Both the position numbers and the translations under genes were made by a program. A model generated the notes under the pieces. The model saw nothing but the letters and a program-made list of their open reading frames with translations, had not been told where the DNA came from and ran no database searches. DNA of 64,000 nt, taken from assembly GCF_900156805.1 (NCBI RefSeq), contig NZ_FTOQ01000005.1, forward strand, positions 124,001 through 188,000, given 5' to 3'. The DNA comes from Roseivivax lentus. GTDB lineage: Bacteria; Pseudomonadota; Alphaproteobacteria; Rhodobacterales; Rhodobacteraceae. Positions 34,266 through 45,896 of the stretch are shown one piece after another (within the stretch, counting starts at the first letter, position 1; every line of letters starts with the position of its first letter).

Positions 34266-35557
34266 ATGTCCGACCGGCCTTTCGATCCGCGCGATCTGCT
34301 GACGCGCCTTTTCCGGCGCGCCGTCGCCGTCGCGGACCCGATGCAGGTGGTGCCGGCGCATCTGCCCGACCGGCCCGCCGGGCGCCTTGTGGTGATCGGC
34401 GCGGGCAAGGCGAGCGCGCGTATGGCCGAGGCCGTCGAGTCCGCGCTCGGTCCCTGCGAGGGTCTTGTAATCACGCGCTACGGCTATGGTCGGCCCACGC
34501 GCGGCATCGAGATCGTCGAGGCCGCCCATCCGGTGCCCGATCAGGCGGGGGTTGCGGCCACCGCGCGGATGCTCGATCTCGTGGCGGGACTTGAGGCGGA
34601 CGACACGGTGCTCGCGCTGATCTTGGGTGGCGGCTCGGCGCTTCTGTGTGCGCCGGCGGACGGCCTGTCGCTTGAGGACAAGCGCGCGGTCAACGCGGCA
34701 CTTCTGGCATCGGGCGCACCGATCGGTGCCATGAACGTGGTTCGCAAGCACCTGAGCCGCGTGAAAGGCGGGCAGCTTGCCGCTGCGTGTTATCCCGCGC
34801 GGCTGGTCTCGCTGCTGATTTCTGACGTGCCCGGCGACGATCCGGCCGAAATCGCCTCGGGCCCCACAATGGGCGACCGCTCCACACCTCGGGACGCGCT
34901 CGAGATCCTCGCGCGCCATGACGTCGACTTGCCCGAGGCGGTTTGCCGGGTGCTCGGCGCGGGGTCAGGCTTTGTGGCACCAGAGGATCCTAGGCTCGCC
35001 CGGGCGGAGACCCGGATCGTCGCGGCGCCCTCGCAATCGCTCGGCGCGGCGGTGGATGAGGCCCGGCGCCACGGGATCGATGTGCGCATCCTCGGTGACG
35101 CGATCGAGGGTGAGGCGCGCGCGGTGGCCGCAGAGCAGGCGCAGATGGCGATGGCGCTGCGCGCGGAGGCCCGCGACCGAGGAACGCCGATCCTGCTTTT
35201 GTCGGGCGGCGAATGCACCGTCACCCGACGCGGCGACGGCGTCGGTGGGCCGAACGCCAAGTTCGTGCTGGCGGCGGCGCTGGCGCTCAATGGCGCGCCG
35301 GACATCGACGTGTTGGCCTGCGACACCGACGGCGTCGACGGCGCTGCCGAGGTCGCGGGCGCCTATGCCGGTCCCGACTCCCTGGCCGTGGCCCGGGCAT
35401 CGTTGTTGTCGATCCCCAAATGGCGCTCGACAACAACGATGCCCACGGGTTTTTCGCGGCCATCGACGGCCAGATCGTGACGGGACCAACCCTGACCAAC
35501 GTCAACGACTTCCGCGCGATGCTGGTCTTGCCTCCGGAATGGGCGGGTTGGTCGTAG
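34266..35557 (+). pseudogene. Glycerate 2-kinase (MOFRL family), frameshifted near the C terminus
   Basis: A GckA/TtuD-type glycerate kinase of about 430 codons. The N-terminal 'GRLVVIGAGKASARMAEAVE' and 'LALILGGGSALLCAPADGLS', and the MOFRL domain 'ILLLSGGECTVTRRGDGVGG', 'KFVLAAALAL', 'CDTDGVDG' are intact. Near 35395-35412 the frame changes: the natural ending 'DNNDAHGFFAAIDGQIVTGP' and 'TLTNVNDFRAMLVLP' is in the neighbouring frame, while the original frame ends at 35480 with unrelated residues. One missing base explains it. It starts 4 bp after the fusion gene and would have made 2-phosphoglycerate. Confidence 0.78.
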
Positions 35558-36043
35558 CTCTCGGCGGGCCGCAGATCGACGCGCACGGCACTGAGCGAGT
35601 TGCTGCGAAGGCAGGAACGCGTCTCGAAAACGCGGCATGATTGCTGATAGAGCTGCGAATGTCGGGAAGCTGCAATGCAGCCGGGGGTCCGCCAAGCGAT
35701 CAAACTCACAGAGGCCGAGCGCATGGGCTCGGCAATACCGACACTGCCACGTTGAACGACCGACCTCCGGGAAGAACCTCCGCGCTAAGCGGCAAGCGCA
35801 GTCCATAGCTAGCAGTGATGCGCTAGCCCGCATGCTGCATGGTCGCCCTTCAGACCGTCCATCGGCGCTTTTCTCGGGACAATCATCCCGAGAACGGTGC
35901 GACGGGATTCACGGTTTTCCGAAAGCTTTTTCCATAAAGTCCCTTCCAAAAGCCATTTCCAGCGGATCATTGGTTGCGCTGAAGAAGGCTGACGCTCACC
36001 AGTCACATCAATGACTGGAATGACGGAGAAGGCAGGATACACC
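35558..36043. other. Intergenic region, no gene recognised
   Basis: About 490 bp between the glycerate kinase remnant and the amidohydrolase. Short frames on both strands have no family pattern. As the genes before it are damaged, part may be decayed coding sequence. Confidence 0.35.
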
Positions 36044-37195
36044 ATGCTTACAAACCTGGACCTGACGGAACTCGTCGACTTCCGTCGCGAGCTTCACCGC
36101 CATCCGGAATTATCCGGGGAAGAGGTGGAAACAGCCAGAAGAATCGCTGACGCGCTGCAAGGCTTGTCTCCATCCCGCATAGTGACGGGTTTGGGCGGCC
36201 ATGGTGTGGCGGCTGTCTTCGAGAGCGGCATGGACGGCCCGACGGTCCTCTTTCGTGCTGAACTCGACGCATTGCCGATCGAGGAGCGCAATGACATCTC
36301 CTGGTGTTCTCTGAACCCCGGGAAGAGCCATGTCTGTGGCCATGACGGCCACATGACGATGTTGCTGGCCCTGGGGCGCTTGATATCTCGTCAGCCGGTC
36401 GCGCGCGGCCGTGTCGTTCTCATGTTCCAACCCGCCGAGGAAGACGGAAGCGGCGCCCGGGCGGTGGTTTCCGATCCTGCGTTTCAGGGCATTCAGCCGG
36501 ATTGGGCATTCGCCATTCACGTCGAGCCGGGCCGTCCGTTTGGATATGTCGCGACCCGCCCCGGGCTGATCAACTGCGCCTCGATGGGGTTGAGGATCGG
36601 CCTCTCCGGCAAGACCGCCCATGCCGCAGATCCTGGCGATGGCCTCTCTCCGGCGCGGGCTGTTGCCGAGTTGATCCCCGCCTTGGAGGCGCTTGGGCAG
36701 GACGGACCGCTGGATGACGACTTCCGGTTGGTCACGATCACCCATGCGAGAATTGGCGAGCCCACCTTCGGCGTGTCGCCCGGCGAGGCCGAGATCTACG
36801 CGACGCTCCGGACCGCGAGCGATGCGCAAATGCAGGGACTGGAGGCCTCGGCCCGGCAGCTTGCGATTTCGGTGGCGCAGGATGCCGGGCTCGGCGTGGC
36901 ATTCGACGTCCGCGACAACTTCGCCGCTTCCGTCAACGATCCCGACGCCTACGACGTGGCGAAAACCGCCATGGAGGCACTCGGTGTTCCCTTTGGCGAT
37001 GTAGGGGTCCCGATGCGCGCCTCCGAAGACTTCGGAGTGTTCGGCAGGAACGCCAAGGCAGCCATGCTCTGTCTGGGGCCTGGCGAGGACCATGCCGCAC
37101 TCCACAACCCGGATTACGACTTTCCCGATGACCTGATCCCCATCGGCAGCGCGATCTTCGAGCGCATCGCGCGCGACTTGTTGGGGAGCGCTTAG
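36044..37195 (+). CDS. M20 family amidohydrolase (hippurate hydrolase type)
   Basis: A 383-residue metal-dependent amidohydrolase of the M20D group (N-acyl amino acid or IAA-conjugate type). Motifs: 'DFRRELHRHPELSGEEVETA', metal site 'CGHDGHMTM', catalytic glutamates in 'MFQPAEEDGSGARAV', 'AFAIHVEPGRP', and 'SGKTAHAADP' in the dimerisation domain; the last metal His is in 'HAALHNPDYDFPDDLI'. The ATG at 36044 has AGGA 8 bp upstream; starts at 36011 and 36020 are open alternatives. It is monocistronic. Substrate unknown. Confidence 0.88.
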   Translation: MLTNLDLTELVDFRRELHRHPELSGEEVETARRIADALQGLSPSRIVTGLGGHGVAAVFESGMDGPTVLFRAELDALPIEERNDISWCSLNPGKSHVCGHDGHMTMLLALGRLISRQPVARGRVVLMFQPAEEDGSGARAVVSDPAFQGIQPDWAFAIHVEPGRPFGYVATRPGLINCASMGLRIGLSGKTAHAADPGDGLSPARAVAELIPALEALGQDGPLDDDFRLVTITHARIGEPTFGVSPGEAEIYATLRTASDAQMQGLEASARQLAISVAQDAGLGVAFDVRDNFAASVNDPDAYDVAKTAMEALGVPFGDVGVPMRASEDFGVFGRNAKAAMLCLGPGEDHAALHNPDYDFPDDLIPIGSAIFERIARDLLGSA

Positions 37196-37299
37196 ATACC
37201 GAAGGATATGCACGTTCTCTTTGGCGGGAGGGTTTGGACATTTGCCCGTCACCGTGGCGACCATTCCCGATCTGTGCCAAAGCCGCGGGCCATCGGTAC

Positions 37300-39222
37300 C
37301 TAGTCCCGCGCTTCCCGCGTCACAGAAAGCGGCGGCAGGGTCCTGCCCTCGACGTCATGAGCCTCTGTTCCATAATTGAACCAGAACCGATGAGCGCCTG
37401 CGTCGCGGCAACGCACGCTTTCGTGCAGGTCGAGACATGCAAGACCCGCGCGGTCGGACGCCACATGGATGAGCCGCCGCATCGCGTCGGGATCGAGCCA
37501 GCCTGCGACGTAGATCAGGTGGCCTTGGGCGACCACGACCGCCTCGCCCTCTGTCGTGGTCTCCAGCACCTCGGCGTCGGTTTCCAGGATCTCGCGGTAG
37601 CTGCGGATCGTGCCGCCGCTTTCCAGCGCGACGGGCGTGTCGGGGCGCAGGCTTTCCACGTGGGAGACGGTGGCATCGAGCCCCGGCAAGGCCGGCGGCA
37701 AGGGCACCGGGATGCGCATGCTGCCATCGCGCGCGGCGCTGCGCGGGCCGAGCAGCAGCACCGCGCCGCTGGCCGCCAGCGCGGTTTTCAGCGCCTCCGG
37801 CATATGCATCAGCCCGGGCGCGGCGATCAGTTTGTACTCGCTCAGCGCGTCGGAATCCGGCGGCAGGATATCCACCGAATGCCCCGCCCGGCGCAGTGCG
37901 CGGTAGGTGTCGAAGACCAGCTCGAAATAGCTGAGCCCCGCGCCATGCGGCTGGATCGCCCAGGCCCATTCGGCGTCATAGTCGAAGATCAGCGCAACGG
38001 GCGCGCGCGTATGGCTCACCTCCGGTGCCTCGGCCAGTTCCGCCGCGACCTGCCGCGCCTCCACCAGGCCCTGCGCCTCAACGCTGTCGGGGCGCAACAA
38101 CCCGGCATGCATCTGCTCCTGCGCCATGGGCGCCTGCCGCCAGCGGAAGTAGCACACGGCCTCCGCCCCGTGGGCGAAGGCCTCCCAGGACCAGAGCCGC
38201 ACCATGCCCGGCAGGGGCGCGGGATTGTAGGGCGCCCAGTTCACCGGTCCGGGCTGCTGCTCCATCACCCAGAGGCGGCCGCGCCCAACGGCGCGGTAGA
38301 GGTCGTGATGGAAGGCCTGGAAATCCGGATCGCCCTGGCGGGCATAGAGACGCTGCTGCGCGACAGTCGCGGGCACCCGGTCTTCGAGAAAGCCCAGCGG
38401 ATAGCTGTCCCAGGACGCGATATCGAGGTCGGCACCCACCTTGTAATGATCGAAGTCGGTGACCCGCCCCATGTAATTATGCGCGATGGGCGTGCTGGAA
38501 TGGGCGCGGATGATCTCGGTCTGCAGGCGGTTGAACGCGACGACCTGATCCGACGCGAAGCGCCGGAAATCGAGAACATGGCTCGGGTTCGGTTCGGTCA
38601 CGGTCAGGTTGGGCAAGTCGATATCGTCGAAATCCCCGTATTCCATCGACCAGAAGACATTGCCCCAGGCGTCGTTCAACGCGCGGATATCGCCGTCATT
38701 GGAGGGCCCGGGATAGCGCGCCCGGAGCCAGCCGCGAAACGCGCGCCGCGCGGCATCGCTGTAGGAGATCGTGGTATCGTGGCAGCCATATTCGTTGTCG
38801 GTCTGCCAGGCGGCGACATGCGGGTTCTGTCCGTATCGCGCGGCCAGCTGCGTGACGATCTTGGCGCATTCGGCCTTGTAGCCTTCATGGCTGAAGCAAT
38901 AGTGCCGGCGCGAGCCGAACTTGCGCGGCCGCCCGTCGGAATCCACCGCCAGCATGTCGGGATGCCGGTCGATCATCCAGCGCGGCGGCGTGGCGGTGGG
39001 CGTGCCCAGCACCACGCGCAGCCCCGCCGCCCCCAGGACCGCGATGGCCTCGTCGAGCCAGTCGAAAGCGTAGCGGCCGGGCTCGGGTTCGAGCCGCGAC
39101 CACGCGAACTCCCCGATCCGGACCCAGGTGAGGCCGGCCCCGGCCATGCGGCGCGCGTCGTCCTCCCAGATGGCACGCGGCCAGTGCTCGGGGTAGTAGC
39201 ATGTGCCGAGGGTGCGCTTCAT
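37300..39222 (-). CDS. Beta-galactosidase, glycoside hydrolase family 42
   Basis: A 640-residue GH42 beta-galactosidase. The N-terminal barrel begins 'GTCYYPEHWPRAIWEDDARR' and has 'ATPPRWMIDRHPDMLAVD'. The acid/base Glu is in 'AAWQTDNEYGCHDT' and the nucleophile Glu in 'LWVMEQQPGPVNWAPYNPA'. A middle trimerisation domain and a C-terminal beta domain follow. There is no signal peptide, so it acts in the cytoplasm on imported galactosides. It lies 36 bp after galK as the last gene of the leftward arm of the galactoside locus. Confidence 0.95.
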   Translation of the reverse strand: MKRTLGTCYYPEHWPRAIWEDDARRMAGAGLTWVRIGEFAWSRLEPEPGRYAFDWLDEAIAVLGAAGLRVVLGTPTATPPRWMIDRHPDMLAVDSDGRPRKFGSRRHYCFSHEGYKAECAKIVTQLAARYGQNPHVAAWQTDNEYGCHDTTISYSDAARRAFRGWLRARYPGPSNDGDIRALNDAWGNVFWSMEYGDFDDIDLPNLTVTEPNPSHVLDFRRFASDQVVAFNRLQTEIIRAHSSTPIAHNYMGRVTDFDHYKVGADLDIASWDSYPLGFLEDRVPATVAQQRLYARQGDPDFQAFHHDLYRAVGRGRLWVMEQQPGPVNWAPYNPAPLPGMVRLWSWEAFAHGAEAVCYFRWRQAPMAQEQMHAGLLRPDSVEAQGLVEARQVAAELAEAPEVSHTRAPVALIFDYDAEWAWAIQPHGAGLSYFELVFDTYRALRRAGHSVDILPPDSDALSEYKLIAAPGLMHMPEALKTALAASGAVLLLGPRSAARDGSMRIPVPLPPALPGLDATVSHVESLRPDTPVALESGGTIRSYREILETDAEVLETTTEGEAVVVAQGHLIYVAGWLDPDAMRRLIHVASDRAGLACLDLHESVRCRDAGAHRFWFNYGTEAHDVEGRTLPPLSVTREARD

Positions 39223-39258
39223 GTGGTGTGCTCCCGGTCCTGCATGTCTCGTCCCGCC

Positions 39259-40362
39259 TCAGGTCGCGGCCAGGACCCGCGCCCTGGGGAATTCCGCGGT
39301 CAGAACGTCGGCCACCTCGGTCACCTTGTCATCGGCGATGAGGGCCACGATGGAGCCGCCGAAACCGCCGCCGGTCAGCCGCGCGCCGATCGCGCCGCCC
39401 GTCAGCGCACCCTCGACCAATTGGTCGATCTCGGTCAAGGAGACGGCGTAGTCGGCGCTTTGCGAGCGGTGGCTGGAAACCATCAGATCGGCAAATGCCG
39501 CGGCGTCGCCGGCCTGCAGCGCTGCCGCACCCCGCTGCACGCGGTCATTCTCGGTCACGATGTGCCGGGCGCGACGGTCGAGCGGATCGGGCAGCGCCGC
39601 GATCCGGTCCAGGTCGTTCAGCGACAGATCGCTCAGCACCGCGACCCCCAGCGCCGCGCAGGCCGCCTGGCATTCGGCGACGCGGGTCGCGTAGCCGCCA
39701 TCGGTGAGCTTGTGCGTCGCGCCGGAATGCACGACGAGGAAGCTGTGCCCGTGGGGCAGCGGCACCGGTTCGTGCCGCAAGGTCCGGGTGTCGAGAAACA
39801 GCGCCTCGCCGACCGCGCCCACCGACACGGCGAACTGGTCCATGATGCCGCAGGGCATGCCGACGAATTCGTTTTCGACCCTGCGCGCCAGCCGGGCCAT
39901 CTCCACCGGGTCGGTGTCGGTGCCGAACAGGATGTCGGCGATGCGCAGGGTGCAGACCTCGATCGCGGCGGAACTCGACAGCCCCGCCCCCATCGGCAGG
40001 TTGCTGGCCACCATCGCGGTCAGGCCGTCGCCTGCCCCGAGACCCGGCGCGTTGCGGAAACTGCCGAGCACGTAATCCGACCAGGTGTCGTTTGCGCGCT
40101 CGCTCAGGTCGCGCAGCGCCTCGCTGTCGAAATTGGCGCTCGCCACGCGCAAGCTGCCCGACGGGCCGCCCCGTCCCGCCGCCATCGCCGTGCCGAGGCG
40201 GAGCGGCATGGGCAGGACGAAGCCCCCGTTATAGTCGGTATGTTCGCCCAGAAGATTGACGCGGCCCGGCGCGAAGGCCGTGGCGTCGGCAGGCATGCCG
40301 AAATGCGCCACATAGGCCGCGCTCACTTGGCTCAGCAGGTCGCCCGCCGGGTCGTCGCTCAT
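39259..40362 (-). CDS. galK: Galactokinase
   Basis: A 367-residue GHMP kinase that phosphorylates galactose at C1. Motifs: '[20 protein letters not shown]' (galactose binding), '[16 protein letters not shown]' (ATP loop) and '[16 protein letters not shown]' (third GHMP motif). ATG 40362 overlaps the galT stop by 4 bp. Longer upstream frames run inside galT. Length is slightly below that of E. coli GalK (382). Confidence 0.96.
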   Translation of the reverse strand: MSDDPAGDLLSQVSAAYVAHFGMPADATAFAPGRVNLLGEHTDYNGGFVLPMPLRLGTAMAAGRGGPSGSLRVASANFDSEALRDLSERANDTWSDYVLGSFRNAPGLGAGDGLTAMVASNLPMGAGLSSSAAIEVCTLRIADILFGTDTDPVEMARLARRVENEFVGMPCGIMDQFAVSVGAVGEALFLDTRTLRHEPVPLPHGHSFLVVHSGATHKLTDGGYATRVAECQAACAALGVAVLSDLSLNDLDRIAALPDPLDRRARHIVTENDRVQRGAAALQAGDAAAFADLMVSSHRSQSADYAVSLTEIDQLVEGALTGGAIGARLTGGGFGGSIVALIADDKVTEVADVLTAEFPRARVLAAT

Positions 40363-41408
40363 TCTTCCGGCCCCATCTTGTAATGCACTTCCGATTGCGC
40401 GCGCAGCCGCTCCGCCGCGGTTTCGGCGGTCAGGTCGCGCTGCGCCTCCGACAGCATCTCGTAGCCCACCATGAACTTGCGCACCGTCGCCGAGCGCAGA
40501 AGCGGCGGGTAGAAATGCGCGTGCAATTGCCAGTGGCCGTGATCGCCCGCGTTCATCGGCGCGCCGTGCCAGCCCATCGTGTAGGGAAATTCCGTCTTGA
40601 AGAGATTGTCGTAGCGGGTGCAGAGGCGCTTGAGCAGATCGCCCAGCGCGTCCCGCTCCGCGCCGGTCAGATCGGTCAGCCGCAGGACGTGACGCTTGGG
40701 CAGCACCATCGTCTCGAAGGGCCAGATCGCCCAATAGGGCACGACGGCGATCCAGTGATCGTTCTCGACCACCGTCCTCGCGCCATCGGCGCTTTCGCGC
40801 GCCGCATAGGTGACCAGCAGGTTGGCGTTGTTTTCTTGCAGGTAAGCGCGCTGGCAATGATCTTCGCGCGCCACCTCGTTGGGGATGAAATCGCTGGCCC
40901 AGATCTGGCCGTGGGGATGCGGGTTGGAACAGCCCATCACGGCGCCCTTGTTCTCGAAGATCGCGACCCAGTCGTGGTTTTTGCCGAGCTCCTCCAACTG
41001 TTCGGCCCAGAGGTCGATCACCCGGCGGATGCTCTCGCGCGGCAATTCCGGCAGCGTGAGGTCGTGGCGTTCGGAAAAGCAGATCACCCGCGCCGTGCCG
41101 CGCGCCGTCTCGGCCCGGAACAGCGGGTCGTCACCGGTCTTGCCCTTGGTGGTGTCGCTCAGCAGCGCGGGGAAATCGTTGGGAAAGACGAAGGGGCCTT
41201 CGTAAGTCGGGTTGACGACGCCGTTGACCCGCGTGTTGCCGGAGCACAGGAAGCAGTCGGGGTCATGCGCGGGCTTTTCGTCCGAGGCCGTCTCTTCGGT
41301 CTGCCCCTGCCACGGCCGCTTGTTGCGGTGCGGAGAGACCAGCACCCACTCGTCCTTCAGCGGATTGTAGCGGCGGTGCGGATCTTCGGTGAAATCGGGC
41401 TCTGCCAT
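40359..41408 (-). CDS. galT: Galactose-1-phosphate uridylyltransferase
   Basis: A 349-residue enzyme of the Leloir pathway exchanging UMP between UDP-glucose and galactose-1-phosphate. It carries the nucleophile motif '[14 protein letters not shown]', the zinc cysteines in '[13 protein letters not shown]', and the terminal '[17 protein letters not shown]'. '[25 protein letters not shown]' at the N terminus is also diagnostic. ATG 41408 has an AGAGAGG-like site upstream. It is 17 bp after galE and overlaps galK by 4 bp. Confidence 0.97.
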   Translation of the reverse strand: MAEPDFTEDPHRRYNPLKDEWVLVSPHRNKRPWQGQTEETASDEKPAHDPDCFLCSGNTRVNGVVNPTYEGPFVFPNDFPALLSDTTKGKTGDDPLFRAETARGTARVICFSERHDLTLPELPRESIRRVIDLWAEQLEELGKNHDWVAIFENKGAVMGCSNPHPHGQIWASDFIPNEVAREDHCQRAYLQENNANLLVTYAARESADGARTVVENDHWIAVVPYWAIWPFETMVLPKRHVLRLTDLTGAERDALGDLLKRLCTRYDNLFKTEFPYTMGWHGAPMNAGDHGHWQLHAHFYPPLLRSATVRKFMVGYEMLSEAQRDLTAETAAERLRAQSEVHYKMGPEE

Positions 41409-41425
41409 TGCATCCTCTCTGCAGG

Positions 41426-42427
41426 CTATTTCGCGAACGGGCCGTATTTTGGGGCGCGATGCCAGTTCCAGGCGGTCTCGATGATGTCCTCGATATCCGG
41501 GGTAGCCGGTGCCCAGCCCAGCGCCTCCCGCGCATGGCTGCTGTCGGCCACAAGAACCGCCGCGTCGCCCGCGCGGCGCGGACCGATCCGGTAGGGGATC
41601 TCGCGATTCTTGCCAATCACCCGGGCGGCGGCGTCCAGCACCTCCTTGTTGGAAAAGCCGTTGCCGTTGCCGAGGTTGAAGACATGCGCGCCGGGATGGG
41701 CGTCCATGTAGCCCAACGCCTTCAGATGCGCCGAGGCGATGTCGTCGATATGGATGTAGTCGCGGATGCATGTGCCGTCGCGGGTGTCGTAATCGTCCCC
41801 GAAGATCTCGAGCCCGTCGCGTTCGCCCAGCGCTGCGAGAAGCACGTTGGGCACAAGGTGGGTTTCGGGGTCGTGCGCCTCGCCGATGTCGCCCGACGGG
41901 TGTGCGCCTGCGGCGTTGAAGTACCGAAAACAGACGGAGCGGATGCCGAAGGCGTGCCCGTAATCCTCGAGCACCTGCTCGATCATCAGCTTGGACCGGC
42001 CATAGGGATTGAGCGGCGCCTTGGGATGATCCTCGGAGATCAGCTCGGTCTGCGGATTGCCGAAGATCGCGGCGGTCGAGGAAAAGACGAACCGGTCCAC
42101 GCCGGCCACGCGCATGGCATCGAGCAGGTTGAGCGTGCCGGTCACGTTGTTGCGGTAGTAGAGGTCGGGCGCCGTGACCGATTCCCCCACCGCGATCAGC
42201 GCGGCGAAATGGTAGACCGCGTCGAATTCGTGCCCGGCAAAGAGCGCCGCCAGCGCCTCCCGGTCGAGCAGGTCGCCCCGGATCAACGGCACGTCGCCGA
42301 CGGCTTCGGCATTGCCCTGCGAGAGGTTGTCGTAGACCACCACGTCGTAATCGTTCGCCAAAAGCTGACGCACCATGTGGGAGCCGATGTAACCGGCGCC
42401 GCCACAGACCAAAATCCTGGCTTTCAA
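41426..42427 (-). CDS. galE: UDP-glucose 4-epimerase
   Basis: A 333-residue SDR-type epimerase interconverting UDP-galactose and UDP-glucose. Motifs: '[19 protein letters not shown]' for NAD, '[11 protein letters not shown]' with the catalytic Ser/Thr, '[16 protein letters not shown]' with Tyr-x3-Lys, and '[15 protein letters not shown]'. I prefer the TTG at 42427, 6 bp after GGGAGG; an ATG eight codons upstream (42451) is open but lacks a good ribosome site. It is the third gene of the leftward arm. Confidence 0.95.
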   Translation of the reverse strand: MKARILVCGGAGYIGSHMVRQLLANDYDVVVYDNLSQGNAEAVGDVPLIRGDLLDREALAALFAGHEFDAVYHFAALIAVGESVTAPDLYYRNNVTGTLNLLDAMRVAGVDRFVFSSTAAIFGNPQTELISEDHPKAPLNPYGRSKLMIEQVLEDYGHAFGIRSVCFRYFNAAGAHPSGDIGEAHDPETHLVPNVLLAALGERDGLEIFGDDYDTRDGTCIRDYIHIDDIASAHLKALGYMDAHPGAHVFNLGNGNGFSNKEVLDAAARVIGKNREIPYRIGPRRAGDAAVLVADSSHAREALGWAPATPDIEDIIETAWNWHRAPKYGPFAK

Positions 42428-42479
42428 AGGACTGCCTCCCTGGCTTTGCATCCGCCCCCGGTGCGGGCGCGGGATATCG

Positions 42480-43525
<1,046 letters not shown>

Positions 43526-43538
<13 letters not shown>

Positions 43539-44413
43539 GAGCTGTCCCCCCTTGCATCCCAGTTTGCATTCCGATCCGGAAATCGCCATTCCGCCGCGTC
43601 GCGGGCAATGATCGCGGCGGTGTTCTGCATATCCGGGATATGGCTCTTGAGTGTGTCGAGGTCGGTCCGCCGGTCGCCCGCATGAACGCCGATGCCGCCG
43701 AGCAGCGCACCGCCCGGCGACAGGATGGGCACCGCCACCCCGATGATCCCGCGCACATGCTCCCCGTCCTCGATGGCGTAGCCGCGTTCGCGGATTTTCG
43801 CCAGTTCGGCCCGCAGCCGGTCCGGATCGGTGATCGTGGCGTCGGTCAGGGGATGAAAGCTCTGCATCGTCAGCGCGTTCTCGCGCGCATCGTCCGGCAG
43901 GCTGGCGAGCATCGCCTTGCCGACGGCGGTGCAATAGGCGGGATAGACCCGGTCGACATCGTGAAAGACCCCGGCGATGACATCCGGCGTGCCGCGTTCG
44001 AGCGAGACGCATTGCCCGCCGTCGAGCTTGGACAGGTAGGTGGCCAGTTCGATCTTCCGGGCCAGCGCATCGAGATGCGGCCGCGCCACCGGCGCGATCT
44101 GGAAGTTGCGCCACGCCACCTGCGCCAGCCGCACCAGCCGCACACCGAGGAAGTAGACCCGCCGGTCGGGGTCGTAGCTGAGCATGTTCTGGTCTGTCAG
44201 GGTCTGCAGGAAGCGGTAGAGCGTCCCCTTCGGCAGGTCGCTGGCCGCCTGTATCTCGGAGGCGCGCACCGGCCGGCCGAGACGGGCGATCACGTCGAGA
44301 ACGCCAAGCGCCTTGCCGACGGTGCCGGAGCCGTCGTTTTCGCGCTGCGAATTCTTCTTGTCAGCCAAATTCCCGGCCTTCATCGTGATTTTGCCATCCG
44401 AAATTTGCGTCAT
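43526..44413 (-). CDS. IclR family transcriptional regulator of the galactoside locus
   Basis: A 295-residue IclR regulator with a long N-terminal tail. The HTH is 'KALGVLDVIARLGRPVRASE' with 'LPKGTLYRFLQTLTDQNMLS'; the effector domain follows with 'GTPDVIAGVFHDVDRVYPAY', 'TAVGKAMLASLPDDA' and 'GIIGVAVPILSPGGALLGGI'. ATG 44413 is used; a second ATG ten codons on (44383) would remove a tail of unclear value. It is the first gene of the leftward arm and overlaps the ATPase gene, so it is made with its own operon. A palindrome lies in the divergent promoter. Confidence 0.92.
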
Positions 44414-44448
44414 CGATGAGATTGACTCGTTTCGCCGTCTGGCATACG

Positions 44449-44463
44449 TCTCAAATATTGAGA
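44449..44463. promoter_or_regulatory. IclR-type operator in the divergent promoter
   Basis: TCTCAA-ATA-TTGAGA is a perfect 6-bp inverted repeat with 3-bp centre, 36 bp before iclR and 50 bp before the binding-protein gene. A second AT-rich half site (TCAATAT) follows. Its place suits control of both arms. Confidence 0.6.
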
Positions 44464-44512
44464 TGTCAAATTCAATATGCGGACCAATTCGCAATCTGAC
44501 TGGGAGGAAACC

Positions 44513-45778
44513 ATGACACTTCAGAAAAAACCTGCCTGGGTGGCGCTCGGCGTCTCCAGCCTGCTTGCCGGAGCGGCATTCGCCGGCTCGCACGGGGCGG
44601 CGCTGTCGGGAGATCTCAAGATCATCTCGGACATGTCGAACCCGGCGCCGCGCGCGGTCATGGAGGGCATGGTCGCCGACTTCCAGGAGATGCACCCCGA
44701 TCTCGACATCGAGCTGACGATCGTCGACCGCGAGGCCTGGAAGACCCAGATCCGCAACGCGCTCGGCGCGAACCCGCCGGACGTGGTGAACTGGTACGCC
44801 GCCAACCGGATGCTGCCTTACGTCAATGCCGGTCTTTTCGCCGATGTCTCCGACCTCTGGGCGGAGCCCGAATTCGAGGCGCTGGCCTCCACCAAGGGCG
44901 CGATGACCATCGACGGGGCCCAGTGGGGCGTGCCCTACACCTATTACCAGTGGGGCGTTTACTACCGGAAGGACATCTTCGACGAGCTCGGCCTGAGCGA
45001 GCCCACCACCTGGGACGAAGAGAAGGCCAATTGCGAGGCGATCCTCGCTTCGGGCCGCAAGTGCTACACCATCGGCACCAAGTTCCTGTGGACCGCCGGC
45101 GGCTGGTTCGACTACCTCAACAGCCGCACCCACGGATACGACTTCCACATGGCGCTGGCCCGGGGCGAGGTCCCCTGGACGGACGACCGTGTCCGCCAGA
45201 CCTTCGCCAATTGGCGCGAGCTGATCGACATGGGCGCCTTCATCGACGACCACCAGACCTATTCCTGGCAGGAGGCGCTGCCCTTCATGATCAACGGCGA
45301 GGCCGCCGCCTACCTCATGGGCAACTTCGCGGTCGCGGCCTTCCGCGACGGCGGCCTCACGGACGATCAGCTGGACTTCTACCAGTTCCCGAAGATCGCG
45401 GATGTCGATTATGCCGAGGACGCGCCGACGGACACGTTCCACATCGCGTCGGGCGCGCAGAACATGGACGCGGCCAAGGAATTCCTGCGCTTCGTCGTGT
45501 CGGTCGACAACCAGACCAAGATCAATGGCGGCGACGCTCTGGGCCAGCTGCCCGTGAACGCCAATGCCGAGATCGGTGACGACAAGTTCCTGCAGGAAGG
45601 TTTCGACATGCTGTCGAACAACGCCTCCGGCGGGATCATGCAGTTCTTCGATCGCGACTTCCCGGCCGAGATGGCCAGCGTCGGCATGGAAGGCCTGCAG
45701 GAATTCATGGTCTTCCCGGACAACCTCGACGACATCCTCGCGCGGCTCGAAGACGCCCGCGCGCGCATCTACGAGTGA
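44513..45778 (+). CDS. ABC transporter sugar-binding protein (galactoside)
   Basis: A 421-residue family-1 extracellular binding protein. The signal peptide 'PAWVALGVSSLLAGAAFAGS' ends near residue 25. The mature protein has 'LKIISDMSNPAPRAVMEGMV', 'PPDVVNWYAANRMLPYVNAG', 'VPYTYYQWGVYYRKDIFDEL' and 'LPFMINGEAAAYLMGNF', typical of sugar ABC receptors. The ATG has GGGAGGAAACC upstream. The neighbouring GH36 and GH42 enzymes suggest alpha- and beta-galactosides as ligands. A strong hairpin separates it from the first permease. Confidence 0.93.
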   Translation: MTLQKKPAWVALGVSSLLAGAAFAGSHGAALSGDLKIISDMSNPAPRAVMEGMVADFQEMHPDLDIELTIVDREAWKTQIRNALGANPPDVVNWYAANRMLPYVNAGLFADVSDLWAEPEFEALASTKGAMTIDGAQWGVPYTYYQWGVYYRKDIFDELGLSEPTTWDEEKANCEAILASGRKCYTIGTKFLWTAGGWFDYLNSRTHGYDFHMALARGEVPWTDDRVRQTFANWRELIDMGAFIDDHQTYSWQEALPFMINGEAAAYLMGNFAVAAFRDGGLTDDQLDFYQFPKIADVDYAEDAPTDTFHIASGAQNMDAAKEFLRFVVSVDNQTKINGGDALGQLPVNANAEIGDDKFLQEGFDMLSNNASGGIMQFFDRDFPAEMASVGMEGLQEFMVFPDNLDDILARLEDARARIYE

Positions 45779-45787
45779 TCTGAGCAA

Positions 45788-45819
45788 GGCCCGGGGGCGG
45801 CGGCGACCGCCCCCGGGCC
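45788..45819 (+). terminator. Intercistronic hairpin after the binding-protein gene
   Basis: A perfect 13-bp GC-only stem (45788-45800 with 45807-45819) and a 6-nt loop, 9 bp after the binding-protein stop and 77 bp before the permease. With no U tract, it more likely protects the upstream mRNA or causes partial termination, so that the binding protein is made in excess over the permeases. Confidence 0.65.
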
Positions 45820-45896
45820 CGCCCTTCTGACAGCCGCCCCACCCTGCCCTGTCCGGCGGCTGTCACGAGGGTTGCATCTGCCAAGAGGGAGAGCCG

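Noticed and set aside
37234-40383. Open frame of over 1000 codons on the plus strand opposite GH42 and galK
   Set aside because: It mirrors two well-supported enzymes and has the low-complexity composition of antisense frames. No ribosome site or family pattern.
45788-45819. Transcription terminator ending the binding-protein mRNA
   Set aside because: There is no U tract and the permeases depend on the same promoter; read as an intercistronic stabilising hairpin with partial termination at most.
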